From Pomacea canaliculata (Eukaryota; Mollusca; Gastropoda; Architaenioglossa; Ampullariidae), in the NCBI RefSeq assembly GCF_003073045.1, contig NC_037593.1, forward strand, positions 23,865,868 to 23,929,867: a DNA stretch of 64,000 bases, read 5' to 3'. Both the position numbers and the translations under genes were made by a program. Shown one piece after another: positions 26,719 to 39,493 of the stretch. Positions within the stretch are counted from its first letter, which is position 1. Each line of letters opens with the position of its first letter. A model generated the notes under the pieces. It worked only from the letters and a program-made list of their open reading frames with translations, was not told where the DNA came from and ran no database searches.

Positions 26719-29700
26719 ATGTCTGGGACAAAACGATTGGCAAAGCGATCTATCGTTGGGACTCGAGTGAGTGCCTTGTGGCAAGATGGCCGGTTTTACC
26801 CTGGCGTTATTCGTGCCCAAGTGGCCGAAGAAACAACTCTCTCTTCAGCCACATACACTATCCATTTTGACGACGGGTTCGAAGCAGATGTGCCGACTTC
26901 ACATGTGATCGGTCCTGGATTTCAAACAGGACCCTTAGTTCGTCTAAAAAAAGCACAAAGGGTCTATGTCACGATGAACGGTCGAGAAGTGTCCGGCTTA
27001 GTGGTGTATCATAACCGAGAGTCGGACGAGGTGATAATCACTGTCAAACACGGCAACACAGAAGATGTCAACATCTGCCGCAGGCTTGAAGACGTTCGTC
27101 TGATGGAAAGTCGAAAATCTGCCAGGCTTGTTGATCAGGACACAGACTATTCAAAGCTGGCCGATTTACAGCTCAGCGAACCCAAACGCCGGGCTGTTTC
27201 CCACAATATTGACGTTCCAGCACAGGCTTTCAAACAGCAGTAAGTGTGGTTTTACGGCTTTTTTTTCCTCTTTTAACTCGTGTGAACACTCTCTTTCTCT
27301 ATATGTTACAGTCTTACTGCCTTTGTTAACGTGCTTACGCCACTTCAATGCCCTTCGTTTACAATGTTTTGCGCAAAGCAGGCGGTCCGGTAAAGCGGAC
27401 ACAAAAGTAGGTCAAGTCACAGGCCCCAGCTGATTCTTGCGTAACTTAGCCGGCACCAAACGCGGCTTGCCGCAGTCATTAAAAGAAGTGTTTTCTTCCA
27501 CGTTTAGTCAAAATATTATTTGATCCCTAGGGAACGGGTATTTTAATCGCAAAATGCTGTGCTTAATACCCTTATCTACGCGGTGGGCTGCGCACTTTAT
27601 GGGCGTTTACAAGTGACTGCACTGGACTTTCACGGCAGCCGGTGGTTCGAGGCCCAGCAACAAAGAACCGAGCCGTGATGACGTTAGCATTTTCTTTAGC
27701 GAGCGGGACTTTTCGCAATGTGTGTGTGCGTGACTGAAGAGTTGAATATTATTTACTTTTAACTGTTGAAACAGGATATGATCATTTATGATAGTTTAGC
27801 TTTTGCTGAAATGATGTGCGTGATGGTGGGGCGGCCTGTTTAACGAGCGTGCATATGTTTGTCCCTGATACTTTGCGACAGGCGCCAAAGACGGCACCGC
27901 GATAGCTCAGGGGACACAGAAGGGTCGAGCGAGCACGGCGGAAACTTCGACGATGTTGAAATGATGGACGAAACCATTGCTGCCATGGTGCTCACCTCAT
28001 TGTCTGTCAGTCCCAAGTCGCCAACGTTCCCCAGCAATTACAGAGGTACCTGAGCTGTCTTCTCTTGCGCCGGCTCTTACACCATTTAGAAACCTATACT
28101 TTTTCATGGCCCATGTTTATGCCGGCGAAAAGTTATTATCTCAGATACAGACATTATCATCACGTAAAAAGTTATCAGAAATGTTTATGGAACCAAAGTC
28201 TGAAAAAAGATATGCCTTTGCCATATGATAGGTTAACATTCATATCCCAAACAACAATGTAGACAACAACATCCAAAGCTACTTTTTTCATCAGGTGATC
28301 AGCAGCTGGAATCATCTCAAGAACTTCAAGCCTGCATCTCTAGTAGTGTAGCAAGTAGTGGTTTCTACAGTGGTCATTCAGAAAGAGATGACCCTTCCCC
28401 ACCACATATGGGTGGCAGTGCTCCAGCCTCCTTTGAATTTCAGGTTCGGTCAGATGCTGTGCTTGACACAGACAGCACAAGCCTGCTTGACTCCAACATT
28501 AGTGGCAAGGTAGGTTCATATATATGTGTGCGTGTTGGTGGTGGTGGTGGTGGGGGGGGGGGGCACATGTGGGGAGAAAGACTTGAGGGGCAATCGAGGG
28601 AGACTATATATATATAGAGTGGTGTTTTAATGTAAGCTTTATGTTCATCTTTGTTTCTGCCTTTCATACATTAAGGAAAAAAAAAGAGAGAGAAATGGTT
28701 CACATATGTTGTCATAAAAATATTGAAACAACCACACATGTGTTTAACAATTCACATGGTACAGGTGATGAAAGACTTCACGCCATGCTTTTTTGTACCT
28801 TTAATTAACCCCCTCTCCTAACACCTCCATGCCGAGCTGGATTAGTGTCAAATTAGTCTCCTTGCCTTTGTCTTTGCATTTTAAGTGCTTGACCCAGTTA
28901 CTTGCCCAAAGTGCTGCCTGTAACCTGGTTTGGGGTAGGAAAATTTTGACACTTTTCCAGAGAGAGAGAGCAGTGACTTTACCGCGCTTGAAGCGATCAG
29001 CGCCTGGCAGCGTGCGCGACCGACATTGTGCGGTCTCGGAGTGCACGAGCACGATAGTAGGGCAAGCCACCGTGATCTTAGGCTGCAGGCGCCTTGACGA
29101 CTGACGATGCCTGTCCTCTCGGGATTTGACTAAATCCCTGCCGATGGAGCGAAGGTTACCGCTTTTTCTTGCGGTCGGAAAGCCATCATCGATATTTTTT
29201 TTTTCATCTTACAATGGCCGCGGGCGTTGCTGAGAAGAGGCTATTGGCTCAGAGTTTTCAGCGCTGACCTGATTCTAGTCAGCTGATAATCGAGGCGGTC
29301 GTGCAAGCCGCGAGCTATTTTTAGACGTCAGCTGCCAGCAGGCTCACTCGCTGCCACCGGCTTCGCCTCCGTAAACTCGCGCGCGGCTACGGACAATGAC
29401 GAGACCACATCAGCACTAAATACAGCTCCTACATCCCGACAGCTAACATAGGATGATGACGTATTCGGTTTGCTTACATTCGTCAGCTGTTGTCAACAAC
29501 TTTCTCGTTCCCCCAAGCCCCAACACGTACCCTCCACACGCTGCAGGTAGCGGAGCCGGGGATTTTGTTTTGGTCACGTGACTTTTACGTCAGCTTTTTT
29601 CTTAGCGGAGGGGCAAAGTACAAAGGCCTGCAGCAGATTGAATAGACCTTGAGCGGTGATAAGCGACAGAGGAAGTCGATATTTAGCAAAGAGTGTTAGT

Positions 29701-32700
29701 GTGTGTGCAGACATCTTTAGGTTCATGCCGCCGAAATCGCGGAAGTGATGACTCGGTCGCGCGCACGCCTGGCTTGATCATAGACAATAAAGACACTCTT
29801 GTGTCCGTTGCGTTATCAAACAGTCTGTAACCACCACGTCAGTCCCTGATGGTTACGTAGAGGTGCGCACTTACTCAAACAGCCGGCGTGAGAAAGGGAC
29901 AGCCTTGGGAGCTGTTCGACCTCTACCCTCTACAAAGAAAGACATACTTGGTATTGCGCTACTAGAGTGCTACACCTTTCAGGGATGAGCTAAGCTTGTT
30001 CTATCATTCCTATCTTTAGGACATGACACAATCGCCAGTAAGAGACTGGCGTACAAACATGTCACACTTCCGGCAGAATTTACTGACAGTGTGCAGGTAT
30101 AGAAGTTGGCAAGAACAGGAAGAGAAGAATAATTATAATGTTCTTTTCTATAGTTCCTTGATCCTTCATGACTGTGAATCTAATGGCAGCAGGGAATGGG
30201 CCTTGTTTGAAATTAGCCTCCTTAAAGAAATAGATGAATATAGTTTAAACAACAGTTGAAGTTAAGACAAGAGAATGGCATGATTTTCACCCCTTTCTCC
30301 CTGATAAACTATGGATTGAGAGGAGTTAGCCTGCTACCAAAGATGCTGTGTTTGGTCATCTTTAATGTTTCCTATGTGGCAACGTTTTTCTGTGGGTATG
30401 TTTTCCCTAGATTGTGTATGTAAAAGGACAAATTTTAGAATTATCACAGTGGCGTGTGCAGGCAAGTTAAATCAGGCATCATGAATGAGGAAATGCTTCA
30501 CAACTCACAGCAACTGGTCTTGGATACCTGAAACCATGCTGCCACATTATTGATATTTTAACACATCACTCCCATACAGTAGAAGTTACTAAGCACAGTA
30601 AAATAATAATTTTTAAAAATGAACAAAAACATGCACATACACAGTCTGCAGAGTCAAAAGAGAGTACAGGAGGCATGTGGAGGTGGGGGACCCTGCCAGT
30701 ATAGTGAAGAATATTGGCAAAAGAAGTTTGTCAAAAGGCAATTTTCATCAGCAGTATTAAAAGCTTACTTGAAGATGTACATGGAGAAAGGGCAAAGATT
30801 TCAAATTCAGATCTTTATTTGTGGAAATTATTTTTAGACATATTTTTTAATTTAACACTATAGACACTTCTGATGATTATATGATTGCAGGAGGAAGAAA
30901 AAGTGAAATATCGGTGTACATGGCGGGGTTGTGCCACAATGTGCTTGTCCACCAATGACATTGAGCGCCATATCCGTCGCACCCACTTTGAGTGAGCATC
31001 TTGCATCTTTAAACAGTGTTTCAGTCATATTTTTTTCCCAAACAGCAATTTTTCATTCAAAAAAATTGTATGGATTAAAGCATGATTTGTCTGTAGTTAT
31101 GGTCTGAAAATCTGTAGCAATAAAAATCATTGTAGTGCGGCATATTTTTTTTGGTTTGCAGTTTCTGAAGCAAGCCTTGCTTTCTTTTTGTAGCTTGCTA
31201 TGGGCTAGATTGATTCTGTAATGATTTCCAATTTTGTTGTCGCAATAACTTGGCTCTGATGTTTGATGTTAATCTAAGAAAGTCTAGGATGTAGACATTT
31301 TTTGGTAACCAATAGACTTAATGAGTGTCTGCTACGCTGAAAATTTGAAGGACACCTGATCATAATGCAAAATAAGAAGAAAATGGCATTCATAGGATTA
31401 AGGATTTCAAGTGAATGGTAATCAAATAGTGAAGAAGAAGGTGACAGCTGATTCTTGTGTCATAAAACAACAATTTTGTTTAGGGCAATCAGCATGCCAC
31501 AAAGAGAATATAATCTTATAATCCCTGTAACAGATTGATAAAGTTGAATCTTCAGGTAGACCTTCTAGAGCCCCAGTTTTTAAACTTTTCCAGACAAGTA
31601 CCACTTTCAAAAATTCAAACTGACCAAGTACCAACTTTAAAAAATTTTGAATTGACTATCACCTCCCAACCCTCCCCTCTAAGAATATATGTACTAGGAC
31701 TTAGCCATGGGCTAGTGGACCACCTGTCATACTTTCATGTACCAGTAGTGCTACATATATCACACTTTGAAAGCTGGGGGTTCTAGAGTATAAAAATTAG
31801 AGATGAAGTTCAAAATAGCTTAACGACAAGACATAACAGTGACCATAACTTCAGAGACTGGAAGGGATATATAGACCAATCTCAAACTGTGTACATGTTG
31901 TACATGTCTTTTGTTCTCACTAACCATTTCAGCCGTGACAGTGATGAGGAGCTTTCAGCAGCAGAGGAAGAGTTTTACTACACAGAGGTGGAGGATGATA
32001 TGGACTCTGTTACCCATTCATTTGCTCACATGTACACGTCAACACCCCCAAGCCTTCCATCAGAGAAACTGGAAATGGCACAGACTTTTGACCATGATTA
32101 TCAGCGCAAGGTAACAGTCTGGTCATGTATTTTTGCTGTCATCTGAAACATCAAATGCTAAGCATGAATAAGAAGAATTTTAAGATTTCCATAGTCTTGT
32201 TTTATGCCATTGCAACTGAAAATAAAAAAAATATAGTAGATTGTAAGGCATCTGTTCAACAAGTCCACTCATTCAGTCATGTACACCACTCAGAAAAAAA
32301 AGGCCACCACCATTAAGAGATGAAAGGAAGTACTCAGTACATCCAATCAAACAAGATGAAGCCAGTATAAACCACAAGTAGTACTTTCTGAACAAATATA
32401 TTTTTAAGTGAGATTTTTGAAGGCTGAGGAATAAAAGTGTCAAATGTTGAAGGAGTGGGGATCAAGATTGGTGTTTTATGCTGAGCCAACAACTAAGGCT
32501 ATATCATAGCAGAGCTGCCAGGACTGTAAACAGATGCCACATGCAGAGAAAGAACAGCTTGCCCAAAACAAAATATAAACCCTGGTCAGCCAATCCTCAC
32601 TGTATTGGTGACAGATACTAACTGTTGTGCGACTATTTTTGAAGGGCAGAACTCCATAGCAGGTCCATAGTAAAAGAAGGAGAGGAATCTGTTGGAAACA

Positions 32701-34286
32701 TCACAGTAAACAAGGAAAAAGCAACTGTCTGCACCATTAAATGCCACCAATTAAATCAATCAACAAGCACAGCATGGATATAATGAAGGGGTGTCAGTCG
32801 AATCAATAGTCAAACTGTTGAAAGGAGTGAATTCTTCCCACATATAAGCAGTCAGACTGTGTCACTTTGTAACCAAGAAATACACATATACCAGTTAACA
32901 AAGTAATGTGTACATAAAAGTGGAATCATGAAGATATTCACTAATTTGCATATAGCACTAATAAAGGTAAAGTGTATTATACATGACGGCCCTTGGTGCT
33001 ACTAGCAAACACACTAATAAAAATTTGAACATTATTTTAAGTCTGTAGTCTGTACATGTAAGTCTGTAGCTCTAATGCTCATGGAGTTAACTAAAGACCT
33101 CGCATGCTGGTTATCACTGTTACAGGAGGAGCAGCAGAAGATTCACCAGCAGGCATCATCAGTGCCATCTGCTGGAAGCAGTGGGTTCTTGGGAACTTCA
33201 GCCTCTCTCCCCATTACCATACCTGATGGTCAGATCAAACGATCCTTATCTTGGCAGATTCAATCTCCCATTCCAGGGAACCTGGTGAGTATATCACAAG
33301 TTACGAAGATACACCTGTTGCCTTAGCAGTGAGTACATCCTTGTGAGAAATGGGCTGACTTTCTCTTTGTGATGAATTTCCCTACTTGTGTCACTGCACA
33401 CAGCTCTTCAAAAAAACTTCCTTCTCCACTTCCTTCCAAAGCTGCAGTATCAATTGAAGCAACAAACTCTTATCATCTGCAATAAATACGAATGATATCA
33501 TTTTCTTTTAGAAGAACAGAATGCTAGAATCAGCGGCTAGTACAGGACAAGTGTTAAAATAATATTAACAATCTTCTTGTCAGAACTTCCCTTTTTAGTG
33601 TTAAATTTGATACAAGGCTACATATGAACATATATGTTTCATCAAATACTGAAGGCGATAAGGAAATGAAAGATTAAAAGTGGGAAAAATTGGGCAATGG
33701 TATTTAATTCGAAACTTTTGGGAAACTTTTTCACTCCTTGGCTCGCAATTGTAAAGATGAGTTAGATTTTATGTTGCTTGGGGGTCCAAGGTAGTGTATA
33801 TGCTCTTTATGGTGTTCACTTTTATCAGTACCATTTAAAAAGTTTAGATATTGTAAAATAAAACATAATCATAATGTTGATATAATTCTGCTGATTATCA
33901 TCATTTCTTAGCTGGTGGACAAAATAATGAAATAAAGAAATGAAGTAACTTCTGTATGCTGATTTCTTTCACTTTGATAACTCTTTTAAGTTTCCTTCTT
34001 AAGAGAGCTATATGGTAATTTTACATGAGAATGTCATATATCCTTTGTTAAGGTCTCACCCCCTCAGCGCAGCACACCAAGACTTACACCACAGGAACGC
34101 TTGCAGCAGCACCAGGCACAATCTCCTAAATCACACATGCTCCTGTCACCCTTGAAAACTGCAGGTACTCACAGGAAACCTCGTAGTGAGGTCCGCAAGT
34201 GCCGCAAAGTGTATGGCATGGAGAATCGTGACCAGTGGTGCACACAGTGTAAGTGGAAGAAGGCCTGCACGCGCTTTCTGGATTGA
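26719..34286 (+). CDS. ZNF704: ZNF395/ZNF704/SLC2A4RG-family transcription factor
   Basis: Seven plus-strand exons join in phase: 26719-27239, 27882-28045, 28295-28509, 30891-30991, 31933-32110, 33126-33284 and 34053-34286, giving 523 residues. Exon 1 holds the conserved N-terminal domain of this family (about residues 13-120, [18 protein letters not shown] onward). Exon 2 carries the signature [13 protein letters not shown]. Exon 4 holds one C2H2 finger (C-x4-C-x12-H-x4-H), followed in exon 5 by [12 protein letters not shown], also a family mark. The last exon ends in the C-clamp, [20 protein letters not shown] plus ACTRFLD, with its four Cys. Known members (HDBP1/GEF, HDBP2, fly Glut4EF) are nuclear DNA-binding regulators. 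Because invertebrates usually have a single family member, the vertebrate symbol is approximate. Splice sites are standard; the last acceptor (TTTGTTAAG) is the weakest. Intron 3 contains a CpG-rich island. Confidence 0.93.
28536..28563. repeat. GGT and G microsatellite
   Basis: A run of GGT units passes into about eleven G just downstream of exon 3. It is the source of a spurious Gly-rich open frame. Confidence 0.9.
28950..30200. promoter_or_regulatory. CpG-rich island inside intron 3 of the zinc-finger gene
   Basis: In an otherwise CpG-poor intron this stretch is G+C- and CpG-rich. It has several CRE-like motifs (AGACGTCAGC near 29321, TGATGACGTATTC near 29453, CACGTGACTTTTACGTCAGC near 29575), a CACGTG E-box and a TTACAATGGCCGCGGGC start-like context near 29209. 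No long open frame is present. It could be an alternative promoter and first exon for a shorter isoform that contains the C2H2 finger and C-clamp. It could also be an unrelated CpG-rich insertion. Its duplicate is at 1-1433. Confidence 0.4.
32485..32640 (-). mobile_element. tRNA-derived SINE, copy B
   Basis: Same family and orientation as 23811-23972, but more diverged. It lies in intron 5 of the zinc-finger gene. A-box and B-box positions are recognisable on the minus strand. Confidence 0.6.
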
Positions 34287-36361
34287 AGCACTATCTGAGA
34301 ATCTCTGTGTTCGATCTGTCATGCTACAGTTGGGGCCTGAGAATGCAAGATTTTAACCGATGAGAAGCATCATAAGCAAGATGTTGGTCTGGCATGCATG
34401 AATGGAGCCAAAAGATAGTATTACACAAACTGGGAAAAGATGGAGTAATCAGCAAAGAATCAGTGAAGCTAGGTCAAGACAGTGGAATTATGATGGTCTG
34501 ATAATAGGATTTCAGCCGATTTTGCAAGGTGACATGTTATAAAGATGTCTTTAAAGCAAATGAGCAGTCTTTACAAAAGATAGATGGTGGATTTCCTCAG
34601 CTATATTTTAGGCACACCAGTGGGTTTACCAGATAAAGTATGTCTTTATTCTAGCCTTTGTTGCTGATCATCCTGAATTTGTGACAAGTGAAACATGTAG
34701 CCCACAGATACATCACCTACAGGAAGAACTATAAGCTGTCTGAAGAGGGCAAAGAAAGCTGATTTTAGCCAAATTGCATTTTCTGATATTTGCATTCCAC
34801 CTCAATCAGTAGAGAGGGTCCAGGGACATTGGATGCTTCCATATTTACTCATTACGTCACGATTACATTGTCTACTATTGATGGAGGAGAGGTGCTCTTG
34901 ATGCACACCTGACAATGTACAGGGTACATAGGATCAAAGGATTTGATTAACTGGCAGTCTTACCCAAAGGAGTGCAGCTATAAAGAAACATTTAAAATGA
35001 ACCAGAAAAAGACCTCCTTCGAGAATGCCAGTCAAAACTCTCATATTGGGGTAAAAGAAATGTTAGGTTTACAATTTATTTTCCAAGTCAGCATTCATGG
35101 AGATATATCATGTAGTGAAATGTGCTTGCGAAAAACAGCAAGTATTTTGTTTATTAGCAAATGGAATGTGCCTCTGATTGGTTTCATGACATCATTAGGA
35201 TCTCTTTGCAAACTAATAAGAATGCAAATGCTGAGAAATCCTTTTCTGCATTGAATATGGTGAGAAGGAAACAGAAATGAAATGAGTGCAGCTATAGCGA
35301 AACATTTAACAAGAACCATAAGAGGACATCCTTCAATAATAATTCAGATGTTGAAAATCAAATTTGTATTTTTGTTCCTTGGATAATTTTTAACCCCCAC
35401 TAAAAGGATTTAGTGCTTTGTGTAAATCGTGTTTCAAGTGCTTTATTAGTTTCTTTGTCACTTTGCTCCTGTATATGAACAGAAAATGTAAATTCCATGA
35501 TGTATGTTCTCTCATGTTGCACAAAGTATTTTTGATTTATAGATGCAGACAAAGCAGCTGAGTTATGACTTTTGTCTGTGTTAACATGGATATGTACAGC
35601 CTTCCTCAGGTCTTTCCTCAGTTCAGTTTTAATGTTATAAATCTGGATGAAGATCATTATTTAGATGGGAATTTTTTAATCTGCTGCTTCACGGTAAGGG
35701 TGAGAATGGCAAAGTGTAAATGGCTGATGCAGGTTTTTTGTTGTTTTTTTTTTTTAAAAATCTGTGCCCATCCTTTTGATAGGCATCATCTTGTGGCTCT
35801 GTGAGTGTGTCCACTTGATGGTTGTGAGTTTTGGGTGCTACTGCTGTCATTAAACTATATAAATTGCATGAGAATTTCTACAGTATTATCCTTTTGAGAA
35901 TACAAGGTAGGGATGAATCAGTTTATCACAGGTCATTCAGTTTTTCAAAAATGAACTTCCTTCAAAATTTATGTTACTGCTTATGAGGGTTGGGGAGAAA
36001 CAGAGCACCAGAAGGAGAAACCAGGAAAGACTGGTGGTGGTGAAAGAGGGAGGTAGAAGATCAAGCTTTGTTAAGGGAAATAAAGGAGACTTTTTTGTCT
36101 CCCTTTTGACAAATAATACTCAGTAGTTAGATGTCAGTTCAAAAATCTATTTTTGATGATGAACAATTTTTATTAATCCTTTTATGGGTAAGGAATAAGT
36201 TTTGAAATAAAGCAAATCAAATCTAATGATAACAATTAAAATAGCTTAGTCAAAGTAATCTTCCAGTTGAAAGAAAATATGAGTATGACAGCTTTTCCTT
36301 ATCATTCTTCAACATTTGAAGAGCTTAAAAAAAAAAATGCTCAGCAGATATTGTGCTGCAG

Positions 36362-36715
36362 GATGGGATTAGTTGGTGGAACAGTGGCTACAGCTGCAAC
36401 AGTGAGAATCAGGTGTTGTAGGTTCAAGTCTTGGATCAGACATGCCCCTCTCTCAGGATGCAAAACCTGTAGATGATCCCTGATGGTTCAGTCTGGATAC
36501 TCGGTTTTACCTCCACCTTCTGAGTGCATGCATGTTTGTATGTATGTTGTGTACATGTTTGTGTATGAACGTGCATTTGTTGCCAGCTGTCAAAGGTGTG
36601 TGATCATACACTTGTTTGTATGTCATATGTAAAGCACTTTGAGCCCAGCTTTGGTGTTGAGCAAAGGTGCTGTATAAATGCGCTGTATTATATCATTAAA
36701 GTAAAGATAGTTGTG
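36362..36715 (+). mobile_element. tRNA-derived SINE with conserved 3' tail
   Basis: The B-box GGTTCAAGTCT lies near 36420 after a tRNA-like head. About 250 bases further is the tail GTAAAGCACTTTGAGCCC, followed by GTGCTGTATAAATGCGC and a short TATTAT-type end. This tail layout (CTTTGAG, then a GCTATATAAAT block, then an A/T repeat) is widespread among metazoan SINEs and their partner LINEs. A related tail occurs at 50440-50515. Confidence 0.7.
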
Positions 36716-39387
36716 CTTAATGACATGACAAGCAGATAATGTAGCTAACAAATTATGTTGTTTGGTAGCGGTAGTGATATTGGATTGTCCTTCAGTGCTT
36801 ACAAAGAGATTATTTGCTTAGATATGCTGCAACTTCTGCATGTTTTAGATTATTGATTTAATTAGGAGATGCCTTTTGAGTGGCAGTGATTACTTCACAA
36901 GGGTTGAAGTAGGAGAAAGGAGTGGATAAAGATATGCTAGAAATGGTATGATGCTCCATAATGTGATATCATCTATATATGTACAGATTTTGGTGTAACG
37001 TTAAATGTTTTGCTTTGCAGTTTTGGTTTATGCACCAGTTTTTTTTTTAATAAACAATTTTTGCACAATTTTATTGCAGAAAGGGTTAATTTACAAATCA
37101 CAAATTATACTTTTATTTTAAGGCTGATCTGTAAAATAAAACTGTAAATATTGTTCAATATCAGAATATCATACCACATTGCATTTTATGTATGTTGTGT
37201 CACAGATGTACGCAACACACCAAGTCAGTATGAAAGTTACCTGCTTATGTATATATTCGTGTGTGTTTGTGTGTACATGTGTGCACATCCATTACACATA
37301 TTTCAACTTAATGTAAAACAGTTCCAGGGAACCATTTATGCTTGGAAGATGATAGTAGATATAAAATTTGAAACAAAGGACCATACCTTAGGCTGCCAAA
37401 TAAAATTCCAAATGTTCTTATATAATAATGCCTTTTAAGTCTTTATGTTTCTGAGCATTAAGACATCAAAATATTTAATGTCCCACTTTTTTTTTAATTG
37501 GGAAGAGAAAATGTTACATAGATTTTAATCAATATTAAAAAGTGGTGTATCATTCTTGCATCTGTGTGTTTTACTGCTTTAAAGTAATTCTCTGGGTTGG
37601 GCTGAATTCAGCAATGTGCATATGCTAAGTGACAGGTCACAAGAAGCACAAGATAAATGTATCTATAAAGGTAAACTTATAGATTAAATATTTGTGCTGC
37701 TCACTAAGAGTAAGATTTAAGGCTTTTTATCCCAGTTTTTTAAGACCTATTTCTATGTACAGTACAATCTGAATGATCGAGTGAAAATTACAAGATAATT
37801 TAGAGTGTGTAAGTTTGTTGTATATTTGGGACATTATTGCAATTGTAAAAACTATTGTCTAGCACTGATGTCAGAAAGGGATGATTGGGAAGGGAAATCA
37901 AGCTACATCAACATATATGTGAGATATGCCTTCTCCATTTTCACACTTTTTATTCTTGTAAAGTGTTTACCTAGTCTATCAGTTGGTTCTCTGGTTTTAA
38001 CTGAGTGAGAAATTTAACAGGTTGAAGGAGGCAGAGAAAATATTACATTGGTGATAAAGTGTGATATAATTTTGATTAGTGTAGTTACGTGATGCAAATA
38101 CAGGGCTGTGCTTGAAAGTTAAGTTTTTTTGTTGATGCTCTCTTTCTCTTTCTCTGCATTATAGTGGTTTTTTCCCACTTAGTTGGCCATTGTGATTAAC
38201 CCTGAATCCATGTCCAGTTTTTTAATTCCAAAATGTTATGCCACTTGCTGTATTGTTCCTGTTCTCATTTTCTTTTATTCTTGTCTTCATTGTTGTCAGT
38301 TTCAGTTCCACTTTTTTCTGACAAACACGGGCCTAGGCTGATTTAATTGTTGAAATAATAAATTATCTTTTTCAGATAATTTCTAAATTGTCTATAGCAG
38401 AGAACCATTATAATTTTGTACATTGGAAGAAGTGGTTGTTGACATATGCCCTGACAACTTTCAGTGAATGTCATAATCATAAAGTGTGATACAGAGTTTA
38501 CCTTTCATTGTCAACAAATTTAATGAAAATAATTAGTTTGCTGATTTTTGGTTAGGGAAGGGGAGAGGATAAGTGCCAGATAAGGATCTGGCTTATGTAC
38601 TATTTCTTGTGCTTCCTTTTTCATGTCAATAATGTGCATTTGAACGTCTTCTTCCCTTTAATTACATGAGTTTATAAATCATGTTAGTTTATAGTGTGCA
38701 TCATCATGGACAAGTAGACTTTAAACTAGTTTTTCAACAGTTCACTTACTTGTATGTATGTGCATCTTCTCATTTTAATCAACTCCTATACTGTGAATAT
38801 GGTTAGTAGATAATGTACAGTTAATAAGGATTTAATTTTGTTAGTGTATGCATAGCTGTTTATCAGCGACTGAGCGATTTTAGTAATGAAAGTGATCTTC
38901 ACCACTGTATTGTCATTGATGTATCATTTACAATGTATCTGTTGTTTGCACATGCATGACTTTAAACTGGTTTCTTATGTAAATAGACACAAAGATCTAC
39001 TATCGCAAGGGGATGCAAAATATATGTACATAGACAATTTCACATTTTACCACTTCACCCCTTTTCCAACAAGTCAAAAGCATTTCCAGCAGATAACAAT
39101 GGCTCCAATTTAAGGTTTTGCTTCTCATCTTTGTTAGGCTGAAGGGTAGTATATAGTGTTTAAGTTTGAGTTCATCCAAAAATACATTATAATTTTTGTT
39201 GTTGTCAGGATAGTTTTCTCTGACAAAGAACATTTTTACTGCTAGTTTTGATTTCTCCATTTCTTCATCTGTAAATAAATGCATATACAATTACTCTTTC
39301 CTCTAGTTTTGGTTGACATGACATCATGTGCTGTTTTGTTTGTAATGTGTTTTTAGATTAGGTGATCTATTTCTTTGACATTACCAG

Positions 39388-39493
39388 ATGACATGACTAT
39401 AGGAGATAAAGTACGAGATCAGTCAGGGAGACCATTTTCAATCATCAGTCATTAAGGTCAGATGTCACCCTTTATCTCCTACAATCATGTCAT
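39388..39493. repeat. 24-bp inverted repeat, fold-back
   Basis: The left arm at 39388-39411 (ATGACATGACTATAGGAGAT and four more bases) pairs with the right arm at 39470-39493 with a couple of mismatches, enclosing 58 bases. It may be the remains of a small MITE or a stable RNA hairpin. Confidence 0.65.

Noticed and set aside
28408-28617. Gly-rich frame running past exon 3 of the zinc-finger gene
   Set aside because: The Gly run comes from the GGT microsatellite; exon 3 ends at a clear donor at 28509.
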